A DNA stretch of 64,000 nt from Proteles cristata cristata. Its lineage: Eukaryota > Chordata > Mammalia > Carnivora > Hyaenidae. The translations under genes were made by a program, and so were the position numbers. The stretch spans positions 992,001 through 1,056,000 of the forward strand of contig JAESUZ010000432.1 in the NCBI GenBank assembly GCA_017311185.1, written 5' to 3'. This document shows positions 55,831-64,000 of this stretch, piece by piece; positions within the stretch are counted from its first letter, which is position 1, and each line of letters begins with the position of its first letter. Below the pieces are notes generated by a model. It ran no database searches. It was not told where the DNA came from and worked only from the letters and a program-made list of their open reading frames with translations.

Positions 55831-57760
55831 AGCCTTTATCTTCTATTTCGAATAATAATGTCGAAATGAAAAACCCGGGAAGACCACATGTTAGAAAATG
55901 TAAATGCAACCCCAAAACGACAAAAGACGTTTGATTTCAACCTTCCTGGCCATGTCGTCCGTCATCTCTTTCATTTACATACTCACTTCTAAGTCATCTT
56001 AGGTGTGGTGGTGTCTTAATAATTAACACATTAAATGAGAATAATTAACATAATTATGACCTAATAAATTAATCGTTGTCTTTTGTTTAACACTAAAACA
56101 TATATTGGTGAGTTAGGTTATGATTCAGAATTATACCACTAGGGTCTTGATTTAATTAGTATTCCCTTGACTCAAGAGGTACAGTTGTTAGGTAGTAAAA
56201 CTCTAAATTGAGATCATGTAGTCATTTCGAAGAAAAAGTCATTTTCTTTGGTCTCATACTATATCATAAAGTCTCCGAAAAGAGCTGTTCAGAACGGGCA
56301 AATTGGGTGAGAAGTTTTATATGCTAATCATTCAGTTCTTAGCTAAAGGGTATTTTTAATGTACTAATAAAGTGTAATAATAACACTATTGATTGTCGAT
56401 GCTTTTGAAGATGATGCAAAAGGAAAGGAGGGAGGCGGGGGTATCGTGGGGGTATCATGGTCACAGGTAGGACGGATGCATCTGGCATGATGTGAGTGCA
56501 AACTGTTTCACACAGAAGTCCTCAGACCTCCAGCACAACCCTGGCGTTGGGAGTGGGGGGAGGAGGGTAATGCTTGTCTCTGGGCTTGTCTTTTGACCAA
56601 ATAGTAGTCTGCCTAGCTTGGATCACTTTTAAGAATTAAAAAAATCCTTAAGTTAAAAGAAGTTTACAATATCAATTTATTGGTCAATAAACCAACACAT
56701 TGGTTTATTTACAGGGGCAGATCTGTAAAATAATCACATTCAAAAATCTCTTTCTAAAAAATAAAAATAGCATATATTCGTGTATATTGAAGACAAAATT
56801 TTAAACAACTTTATATTGATTATCTGATCATTCAAATAGCAAACAGAATAATTTTTCTTGCTGTATATCCATATATTCAAATATTGTAATACTTTATATT
56901 CAAATACTTTAACCAACTGTTAAGACCTGTTTTTGTTTAAAATACCATGGAGCTGGTATTTTTCTGAAAATATTTTTTTCAATGTAGTTATTATTTAAAG
57001 CTGTTAAAAATTGCCTTTGGTCTTTTTCAAAGTTCCATTTGGAGTCAGTAAAGTTGGAATTATTGGTGCTTTCCATTGACTTCTTTCTATGCACTATAAT
57101 ACTTGTAATTGAAAAAAACCCTCTAAGGATGTTAAAGCACTTAGCAATGGCAGAGTAAATTCTACCATGTGGAAGATATCAGTTTGGGGATGATAATACA
57201 AAACGTCCCAGTGTGCAGAGCATGGAAACAATGTTGTTTTTACTAAGTTAAGAAAACTGGGGAGCAGAGAAGCGCTTGACTTTGGTTATGATGCAGACCT
57301 AATTCACAGGTCTCTGGTGTCATTCTACTATAAAGAGACTGATGTAAAGAGAAGTTGCAGCTGTCAAAATGCACAAGTATTTGTAAATATTACTGTCTCT
57401 GAGTGCATTTTGTTTAATCCTTAAGTGCCTGCATGCATCCTTGACAGGGAGGTGTAAGTAGAATTGCTTCTGGAAAGGGTCAGGAAAAGACATAGGTTAT
57501 TGCAGAAGTGCCCACACGTCAGCCTCTGTTCACTGTGAAATGTGTGTCCTTTACACCGAATGGGAATGCAGCTGAAGCTGGGGGTATAGCATCCGATCTG
57601 CAAACTCATTCCGGCTTATGTTCATGCAACTCTTAGTACTACTTTGTTGGAAAAAAAAATCCAGGAAGAGTGCCAAACTGGATCATTCCATAAGGACATT
57701 ATGATTGAAGACAGCTCTGGGCTGACCAGGACAGATGGCCATCAAAGTCGTGTTATAGAT
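55831..57760. other. Repeat-free stretch downstream of the CpG island
   Basis: About 1.9 kb with no recognised mobile element, AT-rich with short frames only. If the CpG island is a plus-strand promoter this would be first-intron sequence. Confidence 0.45.
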
Positions 57761-58040
57761 CAGTGCTCTGCAATACGAATCGAACACAAGTCAGATAGGT
57801 GATTTAAAGATTTTCTAGTAGTCCTGTTTTTAAAAAGCCACAAACATAGGTGAAATCTATTTTAATAGTATATTTGAACTGGCATCTCAGAAATACTATA
57901 GTTTCAAAGGTAATCCTTGTAAAATTATTCATGCGCAAGTTCACATCTTTTTTGTACAAACTTTGAAATCCAGGCTGTATTTACAGTTAGAGCTTCTTTC
58001 CCTTTGGAGTAACCACATTTCCAGTGCTCAGTAACCACCA
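57761..58040 (+). mobile_element. Ancient DNA-transposon-type repeat
   Basis: cagtgctctgcaatacgaat, gattttctagtagtcctgt, aggtgaaatctattttaata, ctttgaaatccaggctgta and cacatttccagtgctcagta follow the mammalian family starting gtgctgtccaatagaaat and ending tcaatagccacat. I do not recall its exact name. Confidence 0.6.
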
Positions 58041-58797
58041 CTGTATTGAAGATTGCAGCTATCGATGATAAACCCGTGGCTATAAATGTGCACCGCGATG
58101 CCTGCACCGTACAGCCAGTAGGTGGCAGAGCGCGTTTTGAACTCAAGTCTAATGACACGGAGGCTGGAGTCCCTTCCACTCCTGTCTCCAGAGGCAGCCT
58201 TATCGCTCAGCCTCGGCGATGGGGGGACCTTGGCTTGATCAGCGCGCCCCACTCTTCCCCAAGCCCACTTTGACAGAGATAGCGTTTCCTTTCTTAGTCT
58301 TCCTTTTCTTCTCCCCTGTTCACAACAAATGCTTTTCTATGTGGGAGGGCAGCTGAGGACCCCGGGGACCCCAGACTAGTTAGAATCAGTGTAGGGAAGG
58401 GGCCAGCTTGGGGGAGGGGCATCCTCATGGCCAGCAGGGCAGGCAGGTGGGGGTGTGGGATGGGGGCATTTGCAGAACAGTCTATGCGAAACCCTCTTCT
58501 GGAACACAACCCATGGGCCAGTGGGATTAGGGTCCTGTCTGTGACCGGGCAGTTTCAGGAACTGGGTTTTATTATTTTATCCAGGACTTTCAGATCTAGG
58601 AATCCCATTAACATTCAAAGAGACCGTTGGAAAGGTACCCAAATACCAGTGTCTTATTTGATGATGGGTTGATGACTATTATTTGAACGTGGTGCTCTTC
58701 CCTTGTGAGGAACAAGAGTTCCTCACCCAGTTTCATCTTGAGTATAGGATGAAAACAGACGGTGTTGCGTATGCTGAGGATAAAATCACCCTAGGTG
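58041..58797. other. Unannotated, moderately GC-rich stretch
   Basis: A short stretch near 58113-58170 (gtggcagagcgcgttttgaa) is weakly MIR-like in antisense and contains a CTCF-type motif. Otherwise nothing recognised. Confidence 0.4.
58115..58129 (+). promoter_or_regulatory. CTCF-type motif
   Basis: ccagtaggtggcaga matches 14 of 15 positions of CCASYAGRKGGCRSY. It may derive from an antisense MIR (agctagtaagtggcagag in the family). Confidence 0.38.
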
Positions 58798-59140
58798 TTC
58801 TGAATTGTGTTCCCTCACATTTACGTTGGATCCCCACCCCCTCACCCCCCCACCTCAGATTGCGACTATATTTGGAGGCAGGGTCTTTCAAGGAGGGAAT
58901 TAAGGTAAAATGAGGCTATGCGGGTTTTCCGAATCTGGTATGGCTGGGCTGTCTATATAAAAGGAGGAAACTAGGACGCAGGTACACACGGACAGAAGAC
59001 CCTGTGAGGACCCCGTGAGGAGAAGGCAGCCATCTTCAAGCCAGCGAGTGAAGCCTCAAGAGAAGCCACCCCGCCGGCTCCTTGATCCCAGACTTCCAGC
59101 CTCCAGAACTGTGAGAAAATAAACTTCCATCATTTACGCC
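58798..59140 (+). mobile_element. MLT1-type MaLR LTR with intact TATA-like box
   Basis: ctgaattgtgttccctcaca, gcgactatatttggaggcag, a diverged middle, gaagaccctgtgaggacc, cttccagcctccagaactgt and gagaaaataaacttcc. A strong TATA sequence, ctatataaaagg, sits at 58953-58964. Confidence 0.88.
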
Positions 59141-59865
59141 CCCGGCGTGGGGGAACTCGGACTTGGTTGGCACATGAACACACAGGGGAAGATGCTGAAC
59201 TGCTCGCATCTCTTTCTAGATTTCTCTCTATATTGAGCGTGATTAGACTCAGATGCCATTTGGATCTCATTTTGGATCAGTGTGGCATACTGACACATGT
59301 TTGATTCTTTGGGTTTCACTTCTCGGTATTCTTTCATATCATCATGACCCAATGTTAAACTTGTCATGATTTCCATTACTTTCGTGGGGGCAGGAGCAAT
59401 AGTATAAATACATTTTTTATTGTTTTATTTTATTTTATTTTATAAATAAAAGTTATAAAACAAGCTAAAAACTGTTAAATGATGTGTGTCCTGATCTGAA
59501 ACCTTTCCAAATGGTGATGGGGAAGGCCAGGCCTGAAGGTCCAGATTTGGGACTCACCCGAGTGGCCCCTGCAATGTGATGGTGGGATAGGGGGCTTTTC
59601 CTCTTCTCCTGTCACCCTGGAGTCCCTGGCCCTGGCAAGAGGCCACCATGAGGCCACCTCTCAGGCCTAAGGACACAGACTGATGTCTGGGCCCACCCTC
59701 TGGAGAGCAGACCCAAGGAGAGAGGTGCAAGGCCCTGTGAAAAAGGAGCACACATGTTGAGAAGGAATTCTGGGTCCCTCATGCTTAGATCGTGGTGGGG
59801 GGACCCAAAGGAAGGCCTATGAGTCTGGCCCAGGCTCTGGGCCCTTCCACCCAGGATGGGATACA
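59141..59865. other. Unannotated stretch
   Basis: No recognised repeat apart from a TTTTA-rich patch at 59410-59445. Overlapping minus-strand frames near 59475-59866 are short and lack domains. Confidence 0.42.
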
Positions 59866-60097
59866 TTTATTCCTTCCTTCCTTCCTTCCTTCCTTCCTTC
59901 CTTCCTTCCTTCCTTCCTTCCTTCCTCCTTTCCCCTCCTTTCCTTTCCTTTCCTTTCCTTTCCTTTCCTTTCCTTTCCTTTCCTTTCCTTTCCTTTCCTT
60001 TCCTTTCCTTTCCTTTTCCTTCCCTTCCCTTCCCTTCCCTTCCTTCCCTTCCCTTCCCTTTCCTTTCCTTTCTTTTCCTTTCCTTTCCTTCCTTTCA
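59866..60097. repeat. (TTCC)n / (TTTCC)n / (TTCCC)n compound microsatellite
   Basis: About 230 bp: TTCC units at 59870-59926, then TTTCC units to about 60015, then TTCCC and mixed units. It abuts the 3' end of an antisense L1, so it likely grew from the L1 A-tail. Frames of 93-124 codons here encode simple repeats only. Confidence 0.97.
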
Positions 60098-60513
60098 CTA
60101 TAATTTATTGTCAAGTTGGATTCCATACAACACCCAGTGCTCATCCCCACAAGTGCCCTCCTCCATGCCCATCACCCACTTTCCCCTCTCCCCCCACCCC
60201 ATCTGCCCTCAGTTTGTTCTCTGTATTTAAGAGTCTCTCATGGTTTGCCTCCCTCCCTCTCTGTAACTATTTTCCCCTTTCCCTCCCCCATGGTCCTCTG
60301 TTAAGTTTCTCCTGTTCCACATCTGAGTGAAAACATGGGGTATCTGTCTTTCTCTGCCTGACTTATTTCACTCAGCATAACACCCTCGAGTTCCATCCAC
60401 GTTGCTACACATGGCCGGATTTCATTGTCTTTCATTGCCATGTAATATTCCATTATATAGATAAACCATATCTTCCTGATCCTTTTGTCAGTTGATGGAC
60501 ATTTCAATTTCAT
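60098..60513 (-). mobile_element. Young carnivore L1 3' end, antisense
   Basis: taatttattgtcaagttgga, tccatacaacacccagtgct, tgtatttaagagtctctcat, cttatttcactcagcataac, gttccatccacgttgctac and gttgatggacatttcaattt. It is 5'-truncated to about 415 bp and little diverged. Confidence 0.92.
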
Positions 60514-61940
60514 CCTCTTCAGAAATAAATTGACAGGTACTTAGCTCTCCTTTAGCAACTGACTTCTAATTCCTGCAAACAGTTCCCTGGCATGACTTGA
60601 GATGTTTTACCTGTAATGGGTTCAGTCCCACTGTTGTAGCAAACTTTGGGCCAGATGCTCTTCTAAGAAGCAGAAGGGCTGCAATGGGGTGGCTCCAGGC
60701 CCTGGCTCGTGTGCTGCATGGGAAGTAAGGAGATTTCCTCCCACAGGCAGTGTCATTGGCATGTCCCTTCTGTGTGGCTTGGCCACCTCCTTTTCAAACT
60801 CTGTACCCCACTGCACCAGGAATACAGGGCTCCCAGGCCTGCTGAGGACCCAGTATACTCCTGGCATTTCCTACATAATTGGCTGAAGTCCTGCGCTTCC
60901 CGCAACGCATTTGAACAAACACACATGATCGGAAGGAAAAGTGGGTTGAATGAATTTAGGTTGAGATTATTGAGATCATGCACTTTATATTTGGTTCTTC
61001 TAGTTTGTGATTTGATTTTTCCCCCCACTGTATGTTAAAGTTAATTTGTTAAAGTAGTTACATATTTTACTTCAGTAGGGACTTTATAAGGCACAATGAA
61101 TACTTTTAGATGCTTCTAACTTTTAAGGAAATGCTCTGTCCCACATATAATTAATAGCCTGCTTAAAGTCTTTGAGGCTTTTATAGTTCCTTATGACAAG
61201 GGAGTTCGTTAAAATCAATCTCCTGTGAAAAAGATTGTTTATAACTTTAAACAAACAAAATTTCCTACAGCCAGTGTTTCTGTCATCACCTTCTTTTAGA
61301 TCCCTAACCGTTACAATGTATTTATTTAAAATATCTGTTTCCTTGCCATTTCTGTGGAGTAATTTTGGTGCATAAGATATATAAAAGGATTATAAATATT
61401 ATAAAATATGTGTATATCATGACATAGATATCTTCCATATCTTTCAATTTTTATATTGTTCTACTGAAAGGTTTTCTTTAACTGGGTGGGCCCTAACATC
61501 TGAGAAAGGGAAGGGAGCTTGACATGAGAAATGAGCAGCCTTTCTAATCTGACCCCTGGGTTTATGATTTGGGCCTCCTAAGTTGATCTCAGGTTCACTT
61601 CCTCACGGTCAAGGCCACGATCTTGTTCAGGGATTCCCACGAAGTGAGATGTACAGCAAAGGGGCAAGGTCATGTTAAGTACTTCTTGGACATGGTTTTA
61701 CGTGATAATGACTCATATGGGAAAGGTTATTCCCTTTCAATCCTTCCAAGTCTAGGAAGGAAAGATCTCAACCTGGAACTAGCATGTCCCTAAAATCATC
61801 CTTATGAAGCAAGATGGACCCTAACATGGCAAGGATGCATTGCTAAGATTCAAGAGTGTGATTTTGTTTTTTTGATTTCTACCTGTATTCTATTTAAGAC
61901 AAGTAATTCTGTCATGCCATCTATGGCGATAGCAATAATA
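60514..61940. other. Repeat-poor stretch
   Basis: About 1.4 kb without a recognised mobile element or gene. Overlapping frames of 109 codons (60709-61038, plus) and 91 codons (61028-60753, minus) show no domain. Confidence 0.45.
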
Positions 61941-61954
61941 TAAAGTTTCTTTTA

Positions 61955-62184
61955 TTTTTATTTTTTATTTTTTTAATGTTTTTTTTTAATTTATTTCTAG
62001 GAGAGAGAGAGACAGTGTGAGCAGGGGAGGGTCAGAGAGAGAGGGAGTCACAGACCGAAACAGGCTCCAGGCTCTGAGCTGGCAGTCAGCCCAGAGCCCG
62101 ATGCGGGGCTCGAACCCATGAACCGCGAGATCATGACCTAAGCGAAAGTCGGACGCTTAACCGACTGAGCCACCCAGGCGCCCC
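61955..62184 (-). mobile_element. Young felid-type SINE, antisense, with exact 14-bp duplication
   Basis: gagctggcagtcagcccaga, gtcggacgcttaaccgact and the end gagccacccaggcgcccc. Exact duplication taaagtttctttta at 61941-61954 and 62185-62198. Confidence 0.97.
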
Positions 62185-62211
62185 TAAAGTTTCTTTTAAA
62201 AACAAATTACT

Positions 62212-62425
62212 GGGGAACCTGGGTGACTCAGTGGGTTCAGTGTCCGACTTCAGTTCAGGTCACAATCTTGTGGTTCATGAGTTCGAGGCCCGTGTCGGGC
62301 TCTGTGCTGACAGCTCAGAGCCTGGAGCCTGCTTTGGATTGTGTTGCCCTCTCTCTCTGCCTCTCCCTGGCTCATGCTCTGTCTCTCTGTCTCTCAAACA
62401 AAGCAAAAACAAAACCTAAAAAAAT
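62212..62425 (+). mobile_element. Carnivore tRNA-Lys SINE
   Basis: ggggaacctgggtgactcag head, an older form lying 27 bp from the young antisense SINE, so the two face head to head. Flanking aattact repeats at 62205 and 62427. Confidence 0.94.
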
Positions 62426-62433
62426 GAATTACT

Positions 62434-63129
62434 AAAAAATGTTAAATTAAAGCTCATAGTTAGTCTCTATACAAAAACTGTGAAGACGCAGCTAATCATT
62501 CAGGTGTGGGAAGCTGTGGCCTGACTCGAGCCCTCTGGACTCTCACCGACTACGGTCAGAGCACCTTCTGTGTCTTCTCCGTTGTGCTGACTTTCACGCT
62601 GCTAGAGCCCGAGTCCGGTACAGTTACCATCTTGCTCCAGTGGCTCTTCCGTCGCCTATGCAAACATCTCAACTCTTGGCACGGCACGCACCCAGGGCGC
62701 CCAGCTCTTGCTGGCACCCCTTCCTGTGTGCTCCCCGCTGTAGCCACACCGAACCACCTGAGCCCTGGAGTGTGACAAAGACCCAATGAAGACAAATGTC
62801 TACGTCTTTGTAGCGATGATACTTCTTTTAAAAGCAATTCTCTCAAGTATGAGCATCTGGTACAGGGGGAGAGGATGTGTGATTCTGGAAGACGTTTTTT
62901 TTGTCACCAATACTGGACTAAATCCCATTCCTAAAACAAGGACTTGGGAGAAGAGTTTTCTAGCGGAGATGCTGAACAGGGATGGAGGGGTACAAGTGTT
63001 CTGAGCCGAGGGCGACCGTTGGCTGTCAGCGGTTTGAAACGAACACTTGACGGGAAGGTGGAAGCAGATGAGAAGGTCATTTCCAGGCTTCTTTTTGTTG
63101 TCTTTTGCCAGAAGTTAGACTCTCATGTG
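62434..63129. other. Unannotated, GC-richer unique stretch
   Basis: No recognised repeat with certainty; cttgctggcaccccttcct with tgtagccacaccgaaccacc is faintly L2-like. It leads into the CpG-rich block. Confidence 0.42.
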
Positions 63130-63465
63130 CTTCTGGGGTGAGGCCCCTTCGGTTCTGGAAAAGCCGCGGGTGTGGGTTTGGTAGTTGCACCTGCGGCGTG
63201 TGGTAGATCAGTGGCAGTCGGCTCCCCGCCCCTCGGCACGTGTGCGCCCCGGGTTCTATGCGGACTCCCTGAAGTAGCTGCGTCCTTAGCGCAGCGCTTG
63301 GGCACGTCGTGAGCTCCGCAGAGGCGACCACTGCACTTGCCATCACACTGCAAAACTCCGGGCCCAGAGATCCGGGCAGAGGCCAGCGGCGCAGCTGGGT
63401 CTCCGCTCAGTCCCCTCCCCCCTGGTTTCCCCGGAGGGTTGTGACGCAAATCCAAGACGTTACAT
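63130..63465. promoter_or_regulatory. Second CpG-rich block, candidate promoter or enhancer
   Basis: By eye about 27 CpG in about 335 bp, with G+C near 60 percent, which meets usual CpG-island criteria. It ends with tgacgcaa, a CRE-like variant, at about 63441-63448. No known protein is encoded. A 110-codon minus frame (63455-63123) is Gly/Pro/Ala/Arg-rich and probably fortuitous. Confidence 0.55.
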
Positions 63466-63556
63466 CATTTAATCCACAAACACCTCACTCTGTTTGACAT
63501 AAAATCTAACAGCTGCATAATATTTCACCAAAAGGCTTTTAAAAAATCTCCATTTA

Positions 63557-63763
63557 GGGGCGCCTGGGTGGCTTAGTCGGTTAAGCGTCCGACTTTCGCT
63601 TAGGTCATGATCTTGCGGTTCGTGGGTTCGAGCCCCGCGTCGGGCTCTGCGCTGACTGCCAGCTCAGAGCCTGGAGCCTGTTTCAGTCTGTGACTCCCTC
63701 TCTCTCTGACCCTCCCCTGCTCACGCTCTCTCTCTCTCTCTCCTAGAAATAAATAAAAAAATG
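63557..63763 (+). mobile_element. Young felid-type SINE
   Basis: ggggcgcctgggtggcttag, gttcgtgggttcgagccccg and gctgactgccagctcagag. It is flanked by the duplication ttttaaaaaa tctccattta at 63537-63556 and from 63764, differing only by one A. Confidence 0.97.
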
Positions 63764-63854
63764 TTTTAAAAAAATCTCCATTTAAACAGTTCTTTCTAGC
63801 CTGCTAGATTTCTAGGTAGTAGATTTTTAACTTTTCACCTTATCTGTCTGTCAC

Positions 63855-63990
63855 TAGATACATATATATGATATATATTTTTCACTATATATGATATGTA
63901 TCACATACATGCCTGTATATTGTAATGTGTATATGTTATACATGTTATATAAATATATAGAATATATTTATATAACAAATATATAATAGT
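63855..63990. repeat. AT-rich low-complexity tract
   Basis: Mixed TA, TGTA and ATAT steps without a fixed period, with several short self-complementary blocks. Confidence 0.85.
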
Positions 63991-64000
63991 TCCTCCAAAT

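Noticed and set aside
59785..60230. Frames of 93-124 codons rich in Lys/Gly/Glu/Arg or Phe/Leu/Ser/Pro
   Set aside because: They are translations of the TTCC/TTTCC microsatellite.
1523..63763. tRNA-like sequences (A and B box regions) at about 34 places
   Set aside because: All are heads of tRNA-Lys-derived SINEs. They lack a proper acceptor stem and are followed by CT-rich and A-rich SINE parts, so none is a working tRNA gene.
1..64000. A new multi-gene defence, metabolic or mobile system
   Set aside because: The window is vertebrate intergenic or intronic DNA. No set of intact adjacent coding genes exists, and the mobile elements are truncated and of known classes.

Overview
This window is ordinary, gene-poor mammalian nuclear DNA, most likely from a cat-family carnivore. 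The main evidence is about 34 copies of the tRNA-Lys-derived carnivore SINE. They share a head resembling ggcgcctgggtggct, a CT-rich middle and an A-rich tail. Several belong to a low-divergence form (cttagtcggttaagcgtcc with gctgactgccagctc) that I associate with felids. L1 fragments with carnivore-type 3' ends, and older L2, MIR, MLT1, MLT2 and DNA-transposon relics, complete the picture. I see no bacterial, plasmid, phage or CRISPR sequence, no rRNA gene and no functional tRNA gene.

Layout. 1-6.1 kb: SINEs, an L2, and two L1 fragments on the minus strand. 6.5-8.5 kb: a plus-strand L1 split by a 404-bp solo LTR with a 6-bp target duplication. 8.6-11 kb: MLT1 LTR, SINEs, an older L1 end and a 45-bp direct repeat. 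12.2-13.0 kb: a pyrimidine tract next to a minus-strand retrocopy of BBLN (C9orf16) whose initiator ATG is now ACG. 13-34 kb: old L1, MIR, L2, MaLR LTRs and SINEs in sequence with no gene I can recognise. 34.9-39.7 kb: a long old L1 (minus) broken by four SINEs and a younger L1 end. 40-51 kb: sparse repeats, two TG tracts, an unresolved GC-rich block, a decayed ERVL/MaLR-type internal region and an MLT2 LTR. 52-54.6 kb: a minus-strand L1 covering the ORF2 start and ORF1. 54.7-55.8 kb: a CTCF-type motif and a CpG island with CRE, GC-box and ETS motifs, the best candidate for a real promoter. 58-60.5 kb: MLT1 LTR, a large TTCC/TTTCC microsatellite and an L1 end. 62-64 kb: SINEs and a second, smaller CpG-rich block.

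No multi-exon protein-coding gene can be supported from sequence alone. Reading frames of 60-257 codons are repeat-derived, low-complexity or chance CpG-island frames. The window is mainly a record of layered retrotransposition, and nothing in it looks like a coordinated new system. The items most worth checking are the CpG island at 55 kb, the BBLN retrocopy, the solo LTR inside L1, and the young SINE insertions with near-perfect target duplications. Repeat family names come from remembered consensus sequences, not a database search, and most boundaries are good to about 10-30 bp.
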